Shown one piece after another: positions 49,905 through 59,101 of a DNA stretch of 64,000 nucleotides. The notes below the pieces were generated by a model. The model was not told where the DNA came from and ran no database searches. It saw nothing but the letters and a program-made list of their open reading frames with translations. Origin of the DNA: a virus. The stretch is from IMG/VR virus record IMGVR_UViG_3300008267_000054, positions 52,440 through 116,439 of that record, one strand, 5' to 3'. Position 1 is the first letter of the stretch. Each line of letters starts with the position of its first letter. A program made the translations under genes and the position numbers.

Positions 49905-50510
49905 ATGGCAAAGGACTTAAAACCAAGCCAGTATGGCCTAAACACTAGAAACAAGAGAACCTATTTATATACAAAAGGTTTTGAGTATTCTTTGGATGGC
50001 AACAATTACATTGGGGAATATCACATACAAGGTTCCTCTGTCAAAACCGGTCCAGTTCCTTCACCGGAAAGCATTGTTTTAAGAAAGTATTATTCAGATC
50101 CACTTGTTTATCAATATGACAAGGCAAGAGGTTTTCCAAAAAGACCAAGAATAGAACCCAATCAGATAGTTTGGTCACCAATAGAAACTAACTATAAAAC
50201 TGGATTTGCAACTAGATACTTTGTTGAGAGAATAGCGAAGTTTGAGAGCTATCCAATAGAAATAGATGATGAACAAGCATCGGCATATGGTAAAGATGAT
50301 GGAATAGATGAAGGACTATATAGTTTGCTAAAGTTAACATGGAAGCTTACTGGATCAGAAAGAAATATTTACAGAAATAATGAATTATATGCTGAAGGTA
50401 TTTTTGAATACAACCAACGGCAGGTAATATTGGGAACTAGAGTTATACCCAACATAGAATCAGCTATAAAAAATTATACAGAGTATGCTCGCATAACTCT
50501 ACGTAGTTGA
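49905..50510 (+). CDS. Baseplate-region structural protein, unknown
   Basis: A 201-residue protein, Tyr- and Arg-rich ('NTRNKRTYLYTKGFEYSLDG', 'NNYIGEYHIQGSSVKTG'). It is coupled (1-nt gap) to the hub-like gene and is the last of the tail block. A beta-rich structural protein is likely; no motif allows a T4 equivalent. Confidence 0.62.
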   Translation: MAKDLKPSQYGLNTRNKRTYLYTKGFEYSLDGNNYIGEYHIQGSSVKTGPVPSPESIVLRKYYSDPLVYQYDKARGFPKRPRIEPNQIVWSPIETNYKTGFATRYFVERIAKFESYPIEIDDEQASAYGKDDGIDEGLYSLLKLTWKLTGSERNIYRNNELYAEGIFEYNQRQVILGTRVIPNIESAIKNYTEYARITLRS

Positions 50511-50541
50511 TTTATAAGAAAAAATAACCTATATTGTAGTT

Positions 50542-51885
50542 ATGTTTGTGGATACACGAGAGGATCTAATTGCGTACAAGCAGTACGTTGCTGGTAAAGT
50601 TGTGAAGGTAATACCTTTATTGGCTAGTAATAAACAACATTACAAATTTAGTGACATAATATCCTATTACGTTAGTTGTGACCAAAACGAGTATGTTTTT
50701 CCATTCAAGCATCCAGAGTCGGTTTTTAGTGAGTATACCTTAGAAGATATTCTAGATAACACAATATGTTACTTTTATGGTAGGTCCATATTGCTTTACA
50801 AAGATATTAATCTTAGTAATGTGTACGATCTTGAATTAGCACACTATCTAAATAAAATAGAGCCTATTGAGAGTAGCACTATATTGACAGAACACTTCTA
50901 TGCTAGAATGCATACTAAATATGCAAAAACAAACACACTTGTTAGCATATCAAACTTTATAGCATATGCTAGAGATGTAGTGAACAATTCAATAAACCAA
51001 GATGCTTGTGGTTTACCATTCTATACAAAAATGCAAACCATACTACATAGCATTGAAAGGAGTGGATTGAAAATTGATCAAAAACATTTTACACCAATAT
51101 ACGGCAGCTCAGGAAATACTATCGATGGTTTTGTCTACACAAAGTACAACCTATTTACGTCAACTGGACGACCAAGTAATAGGTTTGGAGGTATCAACTT
51201 TGCAGCATTAAATAAAAATGATGATACAAGAAGATGCTTTGTATCCAGGTATGATGATGGTACATTAGTGGAAATGGATTTTAAGGCTTATCATCCTCAC
51301 ATTATAGCATCATTAATAGACTATGATTTTGGTGATGAAAATGTTTATGAGCATTTAGCAAAGTATTATTTTGAAACAAATAAACCATCAAAGGATCAGG
51401 TATCAAAAGCAAAAGAATATACCTTTAACCAAGTCTATGGTGGTATCAATAAAAAGTATTTGAGTATTGAGTTTTTTGCTAAGGCACAACAATTTGCTAC
51501 AAATATGTGGACTACTTTTCAAAATCAAGGTTGGGTTGAATCCGGAGTGTCGGGTAGAAGATTTTATGCAGATTGTATGGAAGATATGACGGAGGCAAAG
51601 CTCTTTAACTACTACATACAAATGACTGAAACAGAGTTAAATAGTATTTTCTTAAAAAACCTACTCTCTAGTATAGACAGCACAAAAGCATTACCAGTAC
51701 TTTATATTTATGATGCTGTTGTTTTTGATTGTAAAAAGGAGTATGTTAATAAACTAATAGAAAAAATACTGGGTACAACAACACAAAAATACCCTATTTC
51801 GGTGAAGATTGGTGATAATTATAAGGAGATGATCGACTATAATTATGAAGCCACAACTATTATGCACATTCACGGACAACAGTAA
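50542..51885 (+). CDS. Compact family A-like DNA polymerase
   Basis: A 447-residue protein carrying polymerase palm motifs in order: 'STGRPSNRFGGINFAALNK' (like PolA TGRLSS..PNLQN), motif A 'LVEMDFKAYHPHIIA' (D246), motif B 'KAKEYTFNQVYGGI' (K291, Y299, G300) and motif C 'LYIYDAVVFDC' (D391, with HDE changed to YDA). The first about 160 residues could be a degenerate 3'-5' exonuclease domain; no clear DxE is seen. It is followed by gp32, UvsX, FEN nuclease and helicase, a replication block. T4 uses a family B enzyme, so this is a replacement or an auxiliary polymerase. Confidence 0.72.
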   Translation: MFVDTREDLIAYKQYVAGKVVKVIPLLASNKQHYKFSDIISYYVSCDQNEYVFPFKHPESVFSEYTLEDILDNTICYFYGRSILLYKDINLSNVYDLELAHYLNKIEPIESSTILTEHFYARMHTKYAKTNTLVSISNFIAYARDVVNNSINQDACGLPFYTKMQTILHSIERSGLKIDQKHFTPIYGSSGNTIDGFVYTKYNLFTSTGRPSNRFGGINFAALNKNDDTRRCFVSRYDDGTLVEMDFKAYHPHIIASLIDYDFGDENVYEHLAKYYFETNKPSKDQVSKAKEYTFNQVYGGINKKYLSIEFFAKAQQFATNMWTTFQNQGWVESGVSGRRFYADCMEDMTEAKLFNYYIQMTETELNSIFLKNLLSSIDSTKALPVLYIYDAVVFDCKKEYVNKLIEKILGTTTQKYPISVKIGDNYKEMIDYNYEATTIMHIHGQQ

Positions 51886-52216
51886 CGTTTTTACCTGCAT
51901 AAGGACTATAAGAAAGAGTTATAATGATGATGGCATTCATGTTGATGTATACACAACACCAAACAGTATCGTTTGCATTTACAACGTAATAGACAGAACA
52001 AAGAGAATACCAGACACGATTAGTATTAACAAGAAAAAAGAAACAAACACGTATTACAGCATTAACGCACTTAACGCTCTAATAATGGCTCTAAACAACG
52101 GCGTACTAGACAAGACCTTTGCCATAGACTGGCACCAATATGTCAACACAATGCTACTCTCAGCCAACAATGGAGGATATAAGTGTATGAAGCTAGAAAA
52201 GATAAATTCACTCTAA
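51845..52216 (+). CDS. Conserved hypothetical protein in replication block
   Basis: A 123-residue protein that starts 41 nt before the polymerase stop. It reads as a small alpha/beta domain: 'MKPQLLCTFTDNSNVFTCIR', 'SIVCIYNVIDRTKRIPDTIS', then 'TNTYYSINALNALIMALNNG'. I recognise the 'INALN.LI..LNNGVLDK' pattern as recurring beside this polymerase in environmental phages, without a known function. The overlap indicates coupled translation. Confidence 0.65.
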   Translation: MKPQLLCTFTDNSNVFTCIRTIRKSYNDDGIHVDVYTTPNSIVCIYNVIDRTKRIPDTISINKKKETNTYYSINALNALIMALNNGVLDKTFAIDWHQYVNTMLLSANNGGYKCMKLEKINSL

Positions 52217-52266
52217 CTGTTGTTAGAAACAATCAATTTAGGTATATTAATAAAAAAACAAAACGT

Positions 52267-53043
52267 ATGAGTATTAACATCGACCAGCTGAAAAATCGGC
52301 TAAAGCAAATTCAATCAACAAGTAATTCGGGCGGTAGTGGAGGCAATGACCTCATTTGGAAAGCCCCAGTAGGTAAAAGTCAAGTTCGCATTGTTCCGTA
52401 TGCACATGACAAATCAAATCCTTTCATTGAACTCTATTTCCATTATGAGATTGGAAAGAAAGTGATGGTATCACCTTCTTCTTTCGGTCGTCCTGACCCA
52501 ATCATTGAGTTCTCTGACAAGTTAAAAAAATCTGGTAGTAAAGATGATTGGAAACTTGGTAAGAAAATCGAACCAAAATTCCGTGTCTATGTTCCAGTTA
52601 TCGTTCGTGGTGAAGAAGAGAAGGGTGTTCGCTTTTGGAGCTTTGGTAAACAAATCTTCCAAGAACTTTTAGGATACATCGCTGATCCAGACTACGGTGA
52701 TATTACAGACCTTATGAATGGTCGTGACGTAACAATCGAGCATATTGCCGCTGAAGAAGGTGGTAAGTCTTTCCCAAGCTACACTGTTCGCATTAAGCCT
52801 AATGCTACTCCTGCAACTCAAGATAAGGCAATTGCAGAGATGATTGTTAACGGTCAGAAAAACATTACAGAAATCGTAAAAGAACCTTCGTACGAAGACA
52901 TGACAGCAGCTCTTGAAGAGTGGTTAAATCCTGATGCTAAATCATCTGCACCAGCAGCTAAAGGTGCTCCTATTAAAGGTGCAACAACTGCAACTAAAGT
53001 AGACGATATTTCAAACGCATTCAGCGAACTCTTTAATAGCTAA
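52267..53043 (+). CDS. gp32: Single-stranded DNA-binding protein (gp32-like)
   Basis: A 258-residue ssDNA-binding protein. I chose ATG 52267 rather than an in-frame upstream start at 52183 because it gives 'MSINIDQLKNRLKQIQSTSN', the LAST-like basic N-terminus, and follows an A-rich leader. The core has 'SQVRIVPYAHDKSNPFIELY' and 'RFWSFGKQIFQELLGYI', as in T4-like gp32. The T4 zinc ligands (three Cys) are absent, which is common in environmental T4-like gp32. The C-terminus is Ala-rich with an acidic-aromatic tail ('ISNAFSELFNS') for partner binding. Confidence 0.88.
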   Translation: MSINIDQLKNRLKQIQSTSNSGGSGGNDLIWKAPVGKSQVRIVPYAHDKSNPFIELYFHYEIGKKVMVSPSSFGRPDPIIEFSDKLKKSGSKDDWKLGKKIEPKFRVYVPVIVRGEEEKGVRFWSFGKQIFQELLGYIADPDYGDITDLMNGRDVTIEHIAAEEGGKSFPSYTVRIKPNATPATQDKAIAEMIVNGQKNITEIVKEPSYEDMTAALEEWLNPDAKSSAPAAKGAPIKGATTATKVDDISNAFSELFNS

Positions 53044-53049
53044 TAAGTT

Positions 53050-53163
53050 ATGGCAAAAAAATCAAAACCAATCGAAGGAGGTGATCCTTTGAGTGGAAGG
53101 GACGAACTTGCTTCAGTGTTGGCAGACAACCTGAACAAGAAGTTCAAGGACATGAAAGCATAG
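53050..53163 (+). pseudogene. uvsX: UvsX N-terminal fragment (37 codons, then TAG)
   Basis: Starts ATG 53050 and stops at TAG 53161-53163. The peptide 'GDPLSGRDELASVLADNLNK' followed by KFKDMKA is the expected start of a T4-like UvsX/RecA recombinase. The next segment of the family (the strand before the P-loop, with a 'STG..LLDLAISN..NGG.P.GR' pattern, about 40 residues) is missing, and the frame breaks. Treat together with the next entry as one disrupted gene. Confidence 0.7.
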
Positions 53164-54074
53164 TTGAAGTAACTGGATTAGAAGCATCCGGTAAGAGTCT
53201 GATTATGGCTCACGTACTTGCTAACACCCAAAAGAAAGGTGGCTTAGCAGTGTACATTGACACAGAGAATGCTTTGTCAGAAGAATTCTTGAGAGCTGTT
53301 GGTGTAAATGTAAATGATATGTTGTACTTGCCAATGGATACCATTGAGGATATCTTTGAAGCAATGGAGAACATTATCGAAACAGTTCGTAAGTCAAGTA
53401 AAGACAGATTAGTAACAATCGTAGTGGATTCAGTTGCAGCAGCAACAACTAAGATTGAACAGGAAGCTGATTATGATAAGGATGGTTGGGCAACTGCTAA
53501 AGCCATTATTATGTCAAAAGCTTTGCGCAAGATTACTGGTATGATCGGTAAGGAGCGTATCCTTGTTTGTTTTACTAATCAGTTACGTGAGAAGCTTGGT
53601 GTAATGTTTGGAGACAAGTATACTACATCAGGTGGTAAAGCTCTACCTTTCCACGCTAGTTGCAGAATTAGGTTGAAAGGCTTAGAGAAGCTAAAAAGTA
53701 AGAGTGGTACCGTCGAACAAATCATCGGAGTTAGAACTGAGGCACAAATAGTTAAAAATAGGATGGGTCCTCCATTTAAGAAGGCCAACTTTGATATCTA
53801 CTTTGACTCAGGTATTGATGATGTTAACAGCTGGTTAACTTTGTTGAAGGATTATGAGGTAATCAGACAATCAGGATCTTGGTACATGATGACCGGACCT
53901 GATGGTCAGGAACTCAAGTTCCAAGCAAAGGATTGGAGAGCAATGGTGAGTGAAGATGATGATCTCAAAGAATATTGCTACAACAAGATCTGCGAAGTAG
54001 TCATTATGAAGTACAGAGCAGAAGACATTAACCCAGATGAAATTTTAACAGACGACGAGTTACCAAATGACTAA
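53160..54074 (+). pseudogene. uvsX: UvsX recombinase, remainder (frame-broken)
   Basis: In a different frame the family continues 'IVEVTGLEASGKSLIMAHV' (Walker A at 53175-53198), 'GGLAVYIDTENALSEEFL', 'LVTIVVDSVAAATTKIEQE' (Walker B) and 'ERILVCFTNQLREKLGVMFG', to TAA 54072-54074. The first ATG in this frame (53205) is after the P-loop, so an ATG-started product would lack it. Length without the gap (about 304) plus the 36-residue fragment and about 40 missing equals a normal UvsX (about 380). Either a real deletion or an assembly artefact. Overlaps the next gene by 8 nt. Confidence 0.8.
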
Positions 54075-55098
54075 TAGATACTTAGCAATACTAAATGAAT
54101 TAAAAAGCCGTCCAATTGATGATTCAACAAATAAAAATAGCAGAGTTCTTGTTATCGATGGTTTGAATACATTCATTAGATGTTACGCTGCTAGTCCAGT
54201 ATTAAATGACGATGGAGAGCATGTAGGAGGAATCTCAGGGTTCCTCCTCTCCATTGGACATGCTATCAAAGCAATCAATCCAACTAGGGTTATAATTGTA
54301 TTTGATGGTAAGAATGGAACAGCACGAAGAAAACAAATTTATCCGGAATACAAGGCACATAGAAACTTTAAGGTAAGACTTAACAGAGCTGAAACAGTTG
54401 ACAAGCAAGACAATCAACTTAGACAGCTTATCAGGCTTACAGAGTATCTAACTCAAATGCCTTTCACACTCGTTATCCAGGATAACACAGAGGCAGATGA
54501 TGTAATAGCTTACATTGTTAATGACCATTTTCAGCAGTCACACTGCTTTATTATGTCCTCAGATAAAGACTTCCTACAGCTGGTTTCAGACAGAGTACAT
54601 ATATGGAGTCCAACAAAGAAAAAGCTTTACTACAATGAGGATGTTATTGAGGAGTTTGGAGTACATCCACACAACTTTGCTTTATACAAAGCTATTATAG
54701 GTGACCCATCTGATAACATACCTGGTGTAGATGGAGTTGGAGCAAAAACTTTATTGAATAGGTTTGAGTTTATACAGCAACAAGATAAACTATCGGTTGA
54801 TGGTTTTATGCAGTTTGTAGATAATATGAATGATAAGACAAAGACACTGCAAACAATGAAGGAATCAAAAGAGATCATAGCTCGTAACATGGAGCTTGTA
54901 CAACTTGGAGAGTCCAATATGTCTGTTACAAACAAACTAAAGACACAACATCTTTTAGAACAACCAATACCAAGATTCATCAAGCCGTCTTTTCACAAAA
55001 TGCTGATCGAAGATAAAATGACGACAGCTATTAAGAACGTAGACTTTTGGTTAAGAGAAGTAGTACAAAAATTAGATATGTACGCTTTGAAAGATTAA
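54067..55098 (+). CDS. rnh: 5'-3' exonuclease / RNase H (FEN family)
   Basis: A 343-residue FEN-type nuclease, comparable to T4 RNase H (305), which removes RNA primers and trims flaps. Metal-site motifs are present: 'VLVIDGLNTFIR', 'VIIVFDGKNGTARR', 'TEADDVIAYIV', 'MSSDKDFLQL' and the helix-hairpin 'GDPSDNIPGVDGVGAKTLL'. It lies between uvsX and the helicase and overlaps uvsX by 8 nt, fitting a replication operon. Confidence 0.9.
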   Translation: MTNRYLAILNELKSRPIDDSTNKNSRVLVIDGLNTFIRCYAASPVLNDDGEHVGGISGFLLSIGHAIKAINPTRVIIVFDGKNGTARRKQIYPEYKAHRNFKVRLNRAETVDKQDNQLRQLIRLTEYLTQMPFTLVIQDNTEADDVIAYIVNDHFQQSHCFIMSSDKDFLQLVSDRVHIWSPTKKKLYYNEDVIEEFGVHPHNFALYKAIIGDPSDNIPGVDGVGAKTLLNRFEFIQQQDKLSVDGFMQFVDNMNDKTKTLQTMKESKEIIARNMELVQLGESNMSVTNKLKTQHLLEQPIPRFIKPSFHKMLIEDKMTTAIKNVDFWLREVVQKLDMYALKD

Positions 55099-55120
55099 AA
55101 ATTATTAGTACATTTATAAA

Positions 55121-56488
55121 ATGATTCAAGATACACTGCAATACTATGGAAATACCTTTCAACAAAAGGTAGTGGCGGCCTTAATGAGTGACCGCCTTTT
55201 TCTGCAGCAGATTCACGATATCATTGATCCCAAATACTTTGGTACAGACGCCACACAATGGATAGTTAAACAGATTATTGATTACTTCAATGAATACAAA
55301 TCAGCACCTACTTTAGAGGTGATGAGAGTACACTTAGAGACAGTATCAGTTGATTTGTTAAAGACATCCATTGTGGAAAGTCTAAAGGAATGCCTCAAAT
55401 ACACAGATGCACAAGATCTACAGTTTGTTAAGGATAAAACTATAGATTTTTGTAAGAACCAAAAATTAAAGAACGCTATATTAGGCTCAGTTGATCTATT
55501 AAAAAATGGTCAATATGATGACATTAAGCGATTAGTAGATAATGCTATGAAGGCTGGTACTGATCGTAATGTTGGTCACGACTATGTTGAACATTATGCA
55601 GATCGTTTTAGAGAGAATCTAAGAGACACAATACCAACTCCTTGGGATGTTGTTAATGACATTATGGATGGTGGTTTAGGTAAAGGTGAGTTAGGTGTGT
55701 TTGTTGCTCCGGCCGGTATTGGTAAATCAATGGCATTGGTTAATGTAGCTGCAGACGCTGTTAAGAAAGGTAAAAATGTAATTTACTATTCTTGTGAGTT
55801 GAGTGAAACATATGTAGGTGCTCGATTTGATAGTTTCTACACTGGTATACCATCACAAGATCTAAAGTTTCACCAAGATGAGGTTGAAGCTAAGTTAAAG
55901 AACATTAAAGGTCGTTTGATTGTTAAATACTTTCCAACCAAGACTGCTACAGTACCAATGCTTAATGCACACATTGAAAAGTGTATAATGCAAGGTATGA
56001 ATCCAGATCTTATTATCATTGACTATGCTGATTTGCTTAGGGATGTTGGTGGTAAAGGATCAAACGTTCGTCACGATATTATGCTTGGTAACATTTATGA
56101 GGATATTAGAGGTCTTGCTGGTGTATATCAAATACCAATCTACACTGCATCACAGGCAAACAGATCAGCATTAGAGGAAGATGTTATTGAAGCAGATAAG
56201 ATTGCTGAGTCCTATTCCAAAGTAATGGTTGCAGATTTTGTTGTATCATTATCACGTAAAATAACTGATAAGATATCAGGTACTGGTAGATGGCACATTA
56301 TTAAAAACCGTTTTGGTCCTGATGGAATTACATTCCCAAGTAAAATGAATATGTCTATCTGTCAAATACAGATCTATGGAGAGAATACTATAGATGGTCA
56401 AGAGGCTAAAAAGACTATGATGAGTGGTGATGAAGTTTTAAGAGCAACTTTAGCATCAAAGTTTGCCGAATTAACCGGGAAAACTTAA
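55121..56488 (+). CDS. gp41: Replicative DnaB-like helicase (gp41-like)
   Basis: A 455-residue hexameric helicase (T4 gp41 is 475). The N-terminal helical domain (about 1-150) precedes the RecA-like motor: Walker A 'VFVAPAGIGKSMAL' (196-203), 'VIYYSCELSETYVGARFDSF', Walker B 'LIIIDYADLL' and the later 'YTASQANRSALEED' and 'WHIIKNRFGPDG' arginine-finger region. A weak CATTTATA (55111-55118) lies only 2 nt before the ATG. Confidence 0.93.
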   Translation: MIQDTLQYYGNTFQQKVVAALMSDRLFLQQIHDIIDPKYFGTDATQWIVKQIIDYFNEYKSAPTLEVMRVHLETVSVDLLKTSIVESLKECLKYTDAQDLQFVKDKTIDFCKNQKLKNAILGSVDLLKNGQYDDIKRLVDNAMKAGTDRNVGHDYVEHYADRFRENLRDTIPTPWDVVNDIMDGGLGKGELGVFVAPAGIGKSMALVNVAADAVKKGKNVIYYSCELSETYVGARFDSFYTGIPSQDLKFHQDEVEAKLKNIKGRLIVKYFPTKTATVPMLNAHIEKCIMQGMNPDLIIIDYADLLRDVGGKGSNVRHDIMLGNIYEDIRGLAGVYQIPIYTASQANRSALEEDVIEADKIAESYSKVMVADFVVSLSRKITDKISGTGRWHIIKNRFGPDGITFPSKMNMSICQIQIYGENTIDGQEAKKTMMSGDEVLRATLASKFAELTGKT

Positions 56489-56497
56489 TTCAAATAC

Positions 56498-56505
56498 TAT
56501 TTATA
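56498..56505 (+). promoter_or_regulatory. TATTTATA element before nrdJ
   Basis: Exact motif 43 nt before ATG 56549 in the 60-bp gap after the helicase gene. Confidence 0.5.
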
Positions 56506-56548
56506 ACTACAAACAAGGTAGTTTTACACAATAAAAACATCGATTTCT

Positions 56549-58405
56549 ATGACAAAATCAAACGAAATTTTGAGCGAGATTACTATCTTCCTCAAATACG
56601 CAAAATTCATTCCCGAGCTCGAAAGACGTGAGACTTGGAAGGAGTTGGTTACTCGTAACATGGAGATGCACATCAAGAAGTATCCACAACTTGAAAGTGA
56701 GATCCGTGAGACATACAAACTGGTATACGACAAGAAGGTCTTACCGTCAATGAGAAGCTTGCAATTTGCTGGAAAGCCAATTGAGATCTCTCCAAACCGC
56801 ATCTACAACTGTGCATATCTACCAATCGATGATTGGAGAGCCTTTGGTGAGACTATGTTCTTGCTGTTAGGTGGAACCGGTGTTGGTTTCTCTGTGCAAA
56901 AACACCACGTTGAAAAGTTACCGGTTATCAGAAAGCCAAATAGAGATAAAGGTCGTCGCTTCTTGGTAGCTGATAGTATTGAAGGTTGGGCTGATGCAAT
57001 TAAGATGATTATGAAGAGTTACTTTGTTGGTGGCTCACACTTACAATTTGATTTCTCTGACATCAGACCAAAGGGAGCAAGATTAGTTACTTCTGGAGGT
57101 AAGGCACCAGGTCCACAACCTTTAAAAGAGTGTATTGTTAAGATTGAAGGAATTTTAGATAACAAACAAGATGGTGAACAACTTAAACCAATTGAGGTGC
57201 ACGATATTATCTGTCATATTGCAGACGCAGTCTTGGCAGGCGGTATTCGTAGAGCAGCTCTTATTAGTCTATTTAATGCTGACGATGAAGAAATGATTTC
57301 TTGTAAAGCAGGTGCTTGGTGGGAACAGAATCCACAAAGAGGTCGTGCTAACAACTCAGCAGTATTACTAAGACACAAGATTACTAAAGAGTTCTTTATG
57401 TCTCTTTGGAAAAAGATTGAAGCATCTGGAGCAGGTGAACCAGGTTTCGTATTTAGTAATGATAAGGATTGGGGAACTAATCCATGTGCAGAAATTGCTC
57501 TACGACCATTCCAATTTTGTAACTTATGTGAAGTAAATGTATCTGATGTTGAGTCACAAGAGGATTACAATAATCGAGTAAAGGCAGCTGCTTTTATTGG
57601 TACATTACAAGCAGGTTACACAGACTTTCACTATCTACGCCCAGTATGGAAACGTACAACTGAAAAAGATGCACTTATTGGAGTATCGATGACTGGTATT
57701 GGATCTGGTACAGTCTTGAAGTATGATATGAAGGAAGCAGCAAAGGTTGTGAAAGATGAAAATGAAAGAATTGCTGATTTAATTGGTATCAATAAGGCTG
57801 CAAGAGCAACTACAGTTAAACCAGCTGGTACAACATCTCTTGTATTAGGATGCTCTTCAGGTATTCACGCTTGGCACAATGATTACTACATTCGTAGAAT
57901 GAGGGTTGGTAAGAATGAAGCAATCTACACTTACCTATCAGTATATCATCCTGAGTTAATTGAAGATGAGTATTTCCGTCCTCACGATACAGCAGTTATT
58001 GGAGTACCACAAAAAGCTCCAGAAGGAGCTATCTTGAGATCAGAGTCACCAATCCAATTATTGGAAAGGGTGAAGAGAGTTGCTCAAGAGTGGATCAAAC
58101 CTGGACACAGATCAGGTGTTAATATGCACAATGTATCGGCTACAGTTAGTATTCGTGAGCATGAATGGCCTGCTGTAGGTGAGTGGATGTGGGAAAACCA
58201 AGACTATTACAATGGCTTGTCAGTTCTACCATACGCAGATCATACATACAAGCAAGCACCTTTTGAAGATTGTACATTGGAAGTGTATAACAAACTATTC
58301 GAAAGTTTATCTGAAGTAAATCTTGAAAACGTTGTTGAATTGGCAGATTTTACTGATCTTAAAGGAGAAGCCGCCTGCGCTGGTGGTGCTTGTGAAATCG
58401 TATAA
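56549..58405 (+). CDS. nrdJ: Class II (adenosylcobalamin-dependent) ribonucleotide reductase
   Basis: Makes deoxyribonucleotides from ribonucleotides using B12, independent of oxygen. The 618-residue length fits a monomeric class II enzyme. Active-site features: 'RIYNCAYLP' (C88), 'NPCAEIAL' (N311, C313, E315) with 'FQFCNLCEVNV', 'VKPAGTTSLVLGCSSGIH' and C-terminal redox pair C610/C615 ('CAGGACEIV'). There is no N-terminal ATP-cone. No small R2 subunit gene is present nearby, consistent with class II. A dUTPase follows. Confidence 0.92.
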   Translation: MTKSNEILSEITIFLKYAKFIPELERRETWKELVTRNMEMHIKKYPQLESEIRETYKLVYDKKVLPSMRSLQFAGKPIEISPNRIYNCAYLPIDDWRAFGETMFLLLGGTGVGFSVQKHHVEKLPVIRKPNRDKGRRFLVADSIEGWADAIKMIMKSYFVGGSHLQFDFSDIRPKGARLVTSGGKAPGPQPLKECIVKIEGILDNKQDGEQLKPIEVHDIICHIADAVLAGGIRRAALISLFNADDEEMISCKAGAWWEQNPQRGRANNSAVLLRHKITKEFFMSLWKKIEASGAGEPGFVFSNDKDWGTNPCAEIALRPFQFCNLCEVNVSDVESQEDYNNRVKAAAFIGTLQAGYTDFHYLRPVWKRTTEKDALIGVSMTGIGSGTVLKYDMKEAAKVVKDENERIADLIGINKAARATTVKPAGTTSLVLGCSSGIHAWHNDYYIRRMRVGKNEAIYTYLSVYHPELIEDEYFRPHDTAVIGVPQKAPEGAILRSESPIQLLERVKRVAQEWIKPGHRSGVNMHNVSATVSIREHEWPAVGEWMWENQDYYNGLSVLPYADHTYKQAPFEDCTLEVYNKLFESLSEVNLENVVELADFTDLKGEAACAGGACEIV

Positions 58406-58419
58406 GATACAAAAAGGTT

Positions 58420-58692
58420 ATGGAAGTTTGGATGACTCGGCAAAGAAATGGTCAATATATGCTAACAAAGTATAAACCAATAATGGCAATGGTAGAAGGT
58501 AGAGATTATATGGATGCCTACGTAGTTCCAGGTGAGCCAATTGGTGTTAGAAATCTATGTGATGCCATTTTAAGAGTGCTTAATAAATCCATTAGTCTTA
58601 AAAGAGGTGAGTCAGTATTAATTGAGCTTAGTGGTAAGATTATTGACATTTATGAACTAGTAACAGATATGAATAATGTTAGTGAAGATTAA
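58420..58692 (+). CDS. Hypothetical protein between RNR and dUTPase
   Basis: A 90-residue protein ('VVPGEPIGVRNLCDAILRVL', 'RGESVLIELSGKIIDIYELV'). No family recognised. It sits 14 nt after nrdJ and overlaps dut by 17 nt, so it is probably part of the nucleotide-metabolism operon. Confidence 0.6.
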   Translation: MEVWMTRQRNGQYMLTKYKPIMAMVEGRDYMDAYVVPGEPIGVRNLCDAILRVLNKSISLKRGESVLIELSGKIIDIYELVTDMNNVSED

Positions 58693-59101
58693 AAAATTAC
58701 ATAAGAATGCAGTTGTTCCAACCTACGCAAAGCCTGGCGATGCGGGGTTGGATCTAACCGCATCAGAAACAATTAAAGTTACAGAAACACATATTACTTA
58801 TGGTACCGGATTAGCATTTGAGATACCAGAAGGTTATGTTGGATTAGTTTATCCTAGATCATCAATTAAAAATTATGATTTAAGATTAACCAATTCAGTT
58901 GGAGTTATAGATAGTGGTTATAGAGGTGAAGTACAAGCAGTTTTTGAACGTATTGGTCGGAAATTACAAAACTACGGACCTGGTGATAGAATAGCACAAA
59001 TTATTATTATGCCACATCCACATATAAGCTTAGTAGAAGCAGAGGAATTATCTGAAACTGTGAGAGGTGAAGGTGGATTCGGCTCCTCAGGAATATGGTA
59101 A
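58676..59101 (+). CDS. dut: dUTPase
   Basis: Hydrolyses dUTP to dUMP and keeps uracil out of DNA. The 141-residue product shows all five trimeric dUTPase motifs: 'KPGDAGLDL', 'YPRSSI', 'GVIDSGYRGE', 'RIAQIII' and C-terminal 'GEGGFGSSG'. ATG 58676 lies inside the upstream gene; the first residues MLVKIKKL form the expected N-terminal strand. It follows the RNR and probably supplies dUMP for thymidylate synthesis. Confidence 0.95.
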   Translation: MLVKIKKLHKNAVVPTYAKPGDAGLDLTASETIKVTETHITYGTGLAFEIPEGYVGLVYPRSSIKNYDLRLTNSVGVIDSGYRGEVQAVFERIGRKLQNYGPGDRIAQIIIMPHPHISLVEAEELSETVRGEGGFGSSGIW

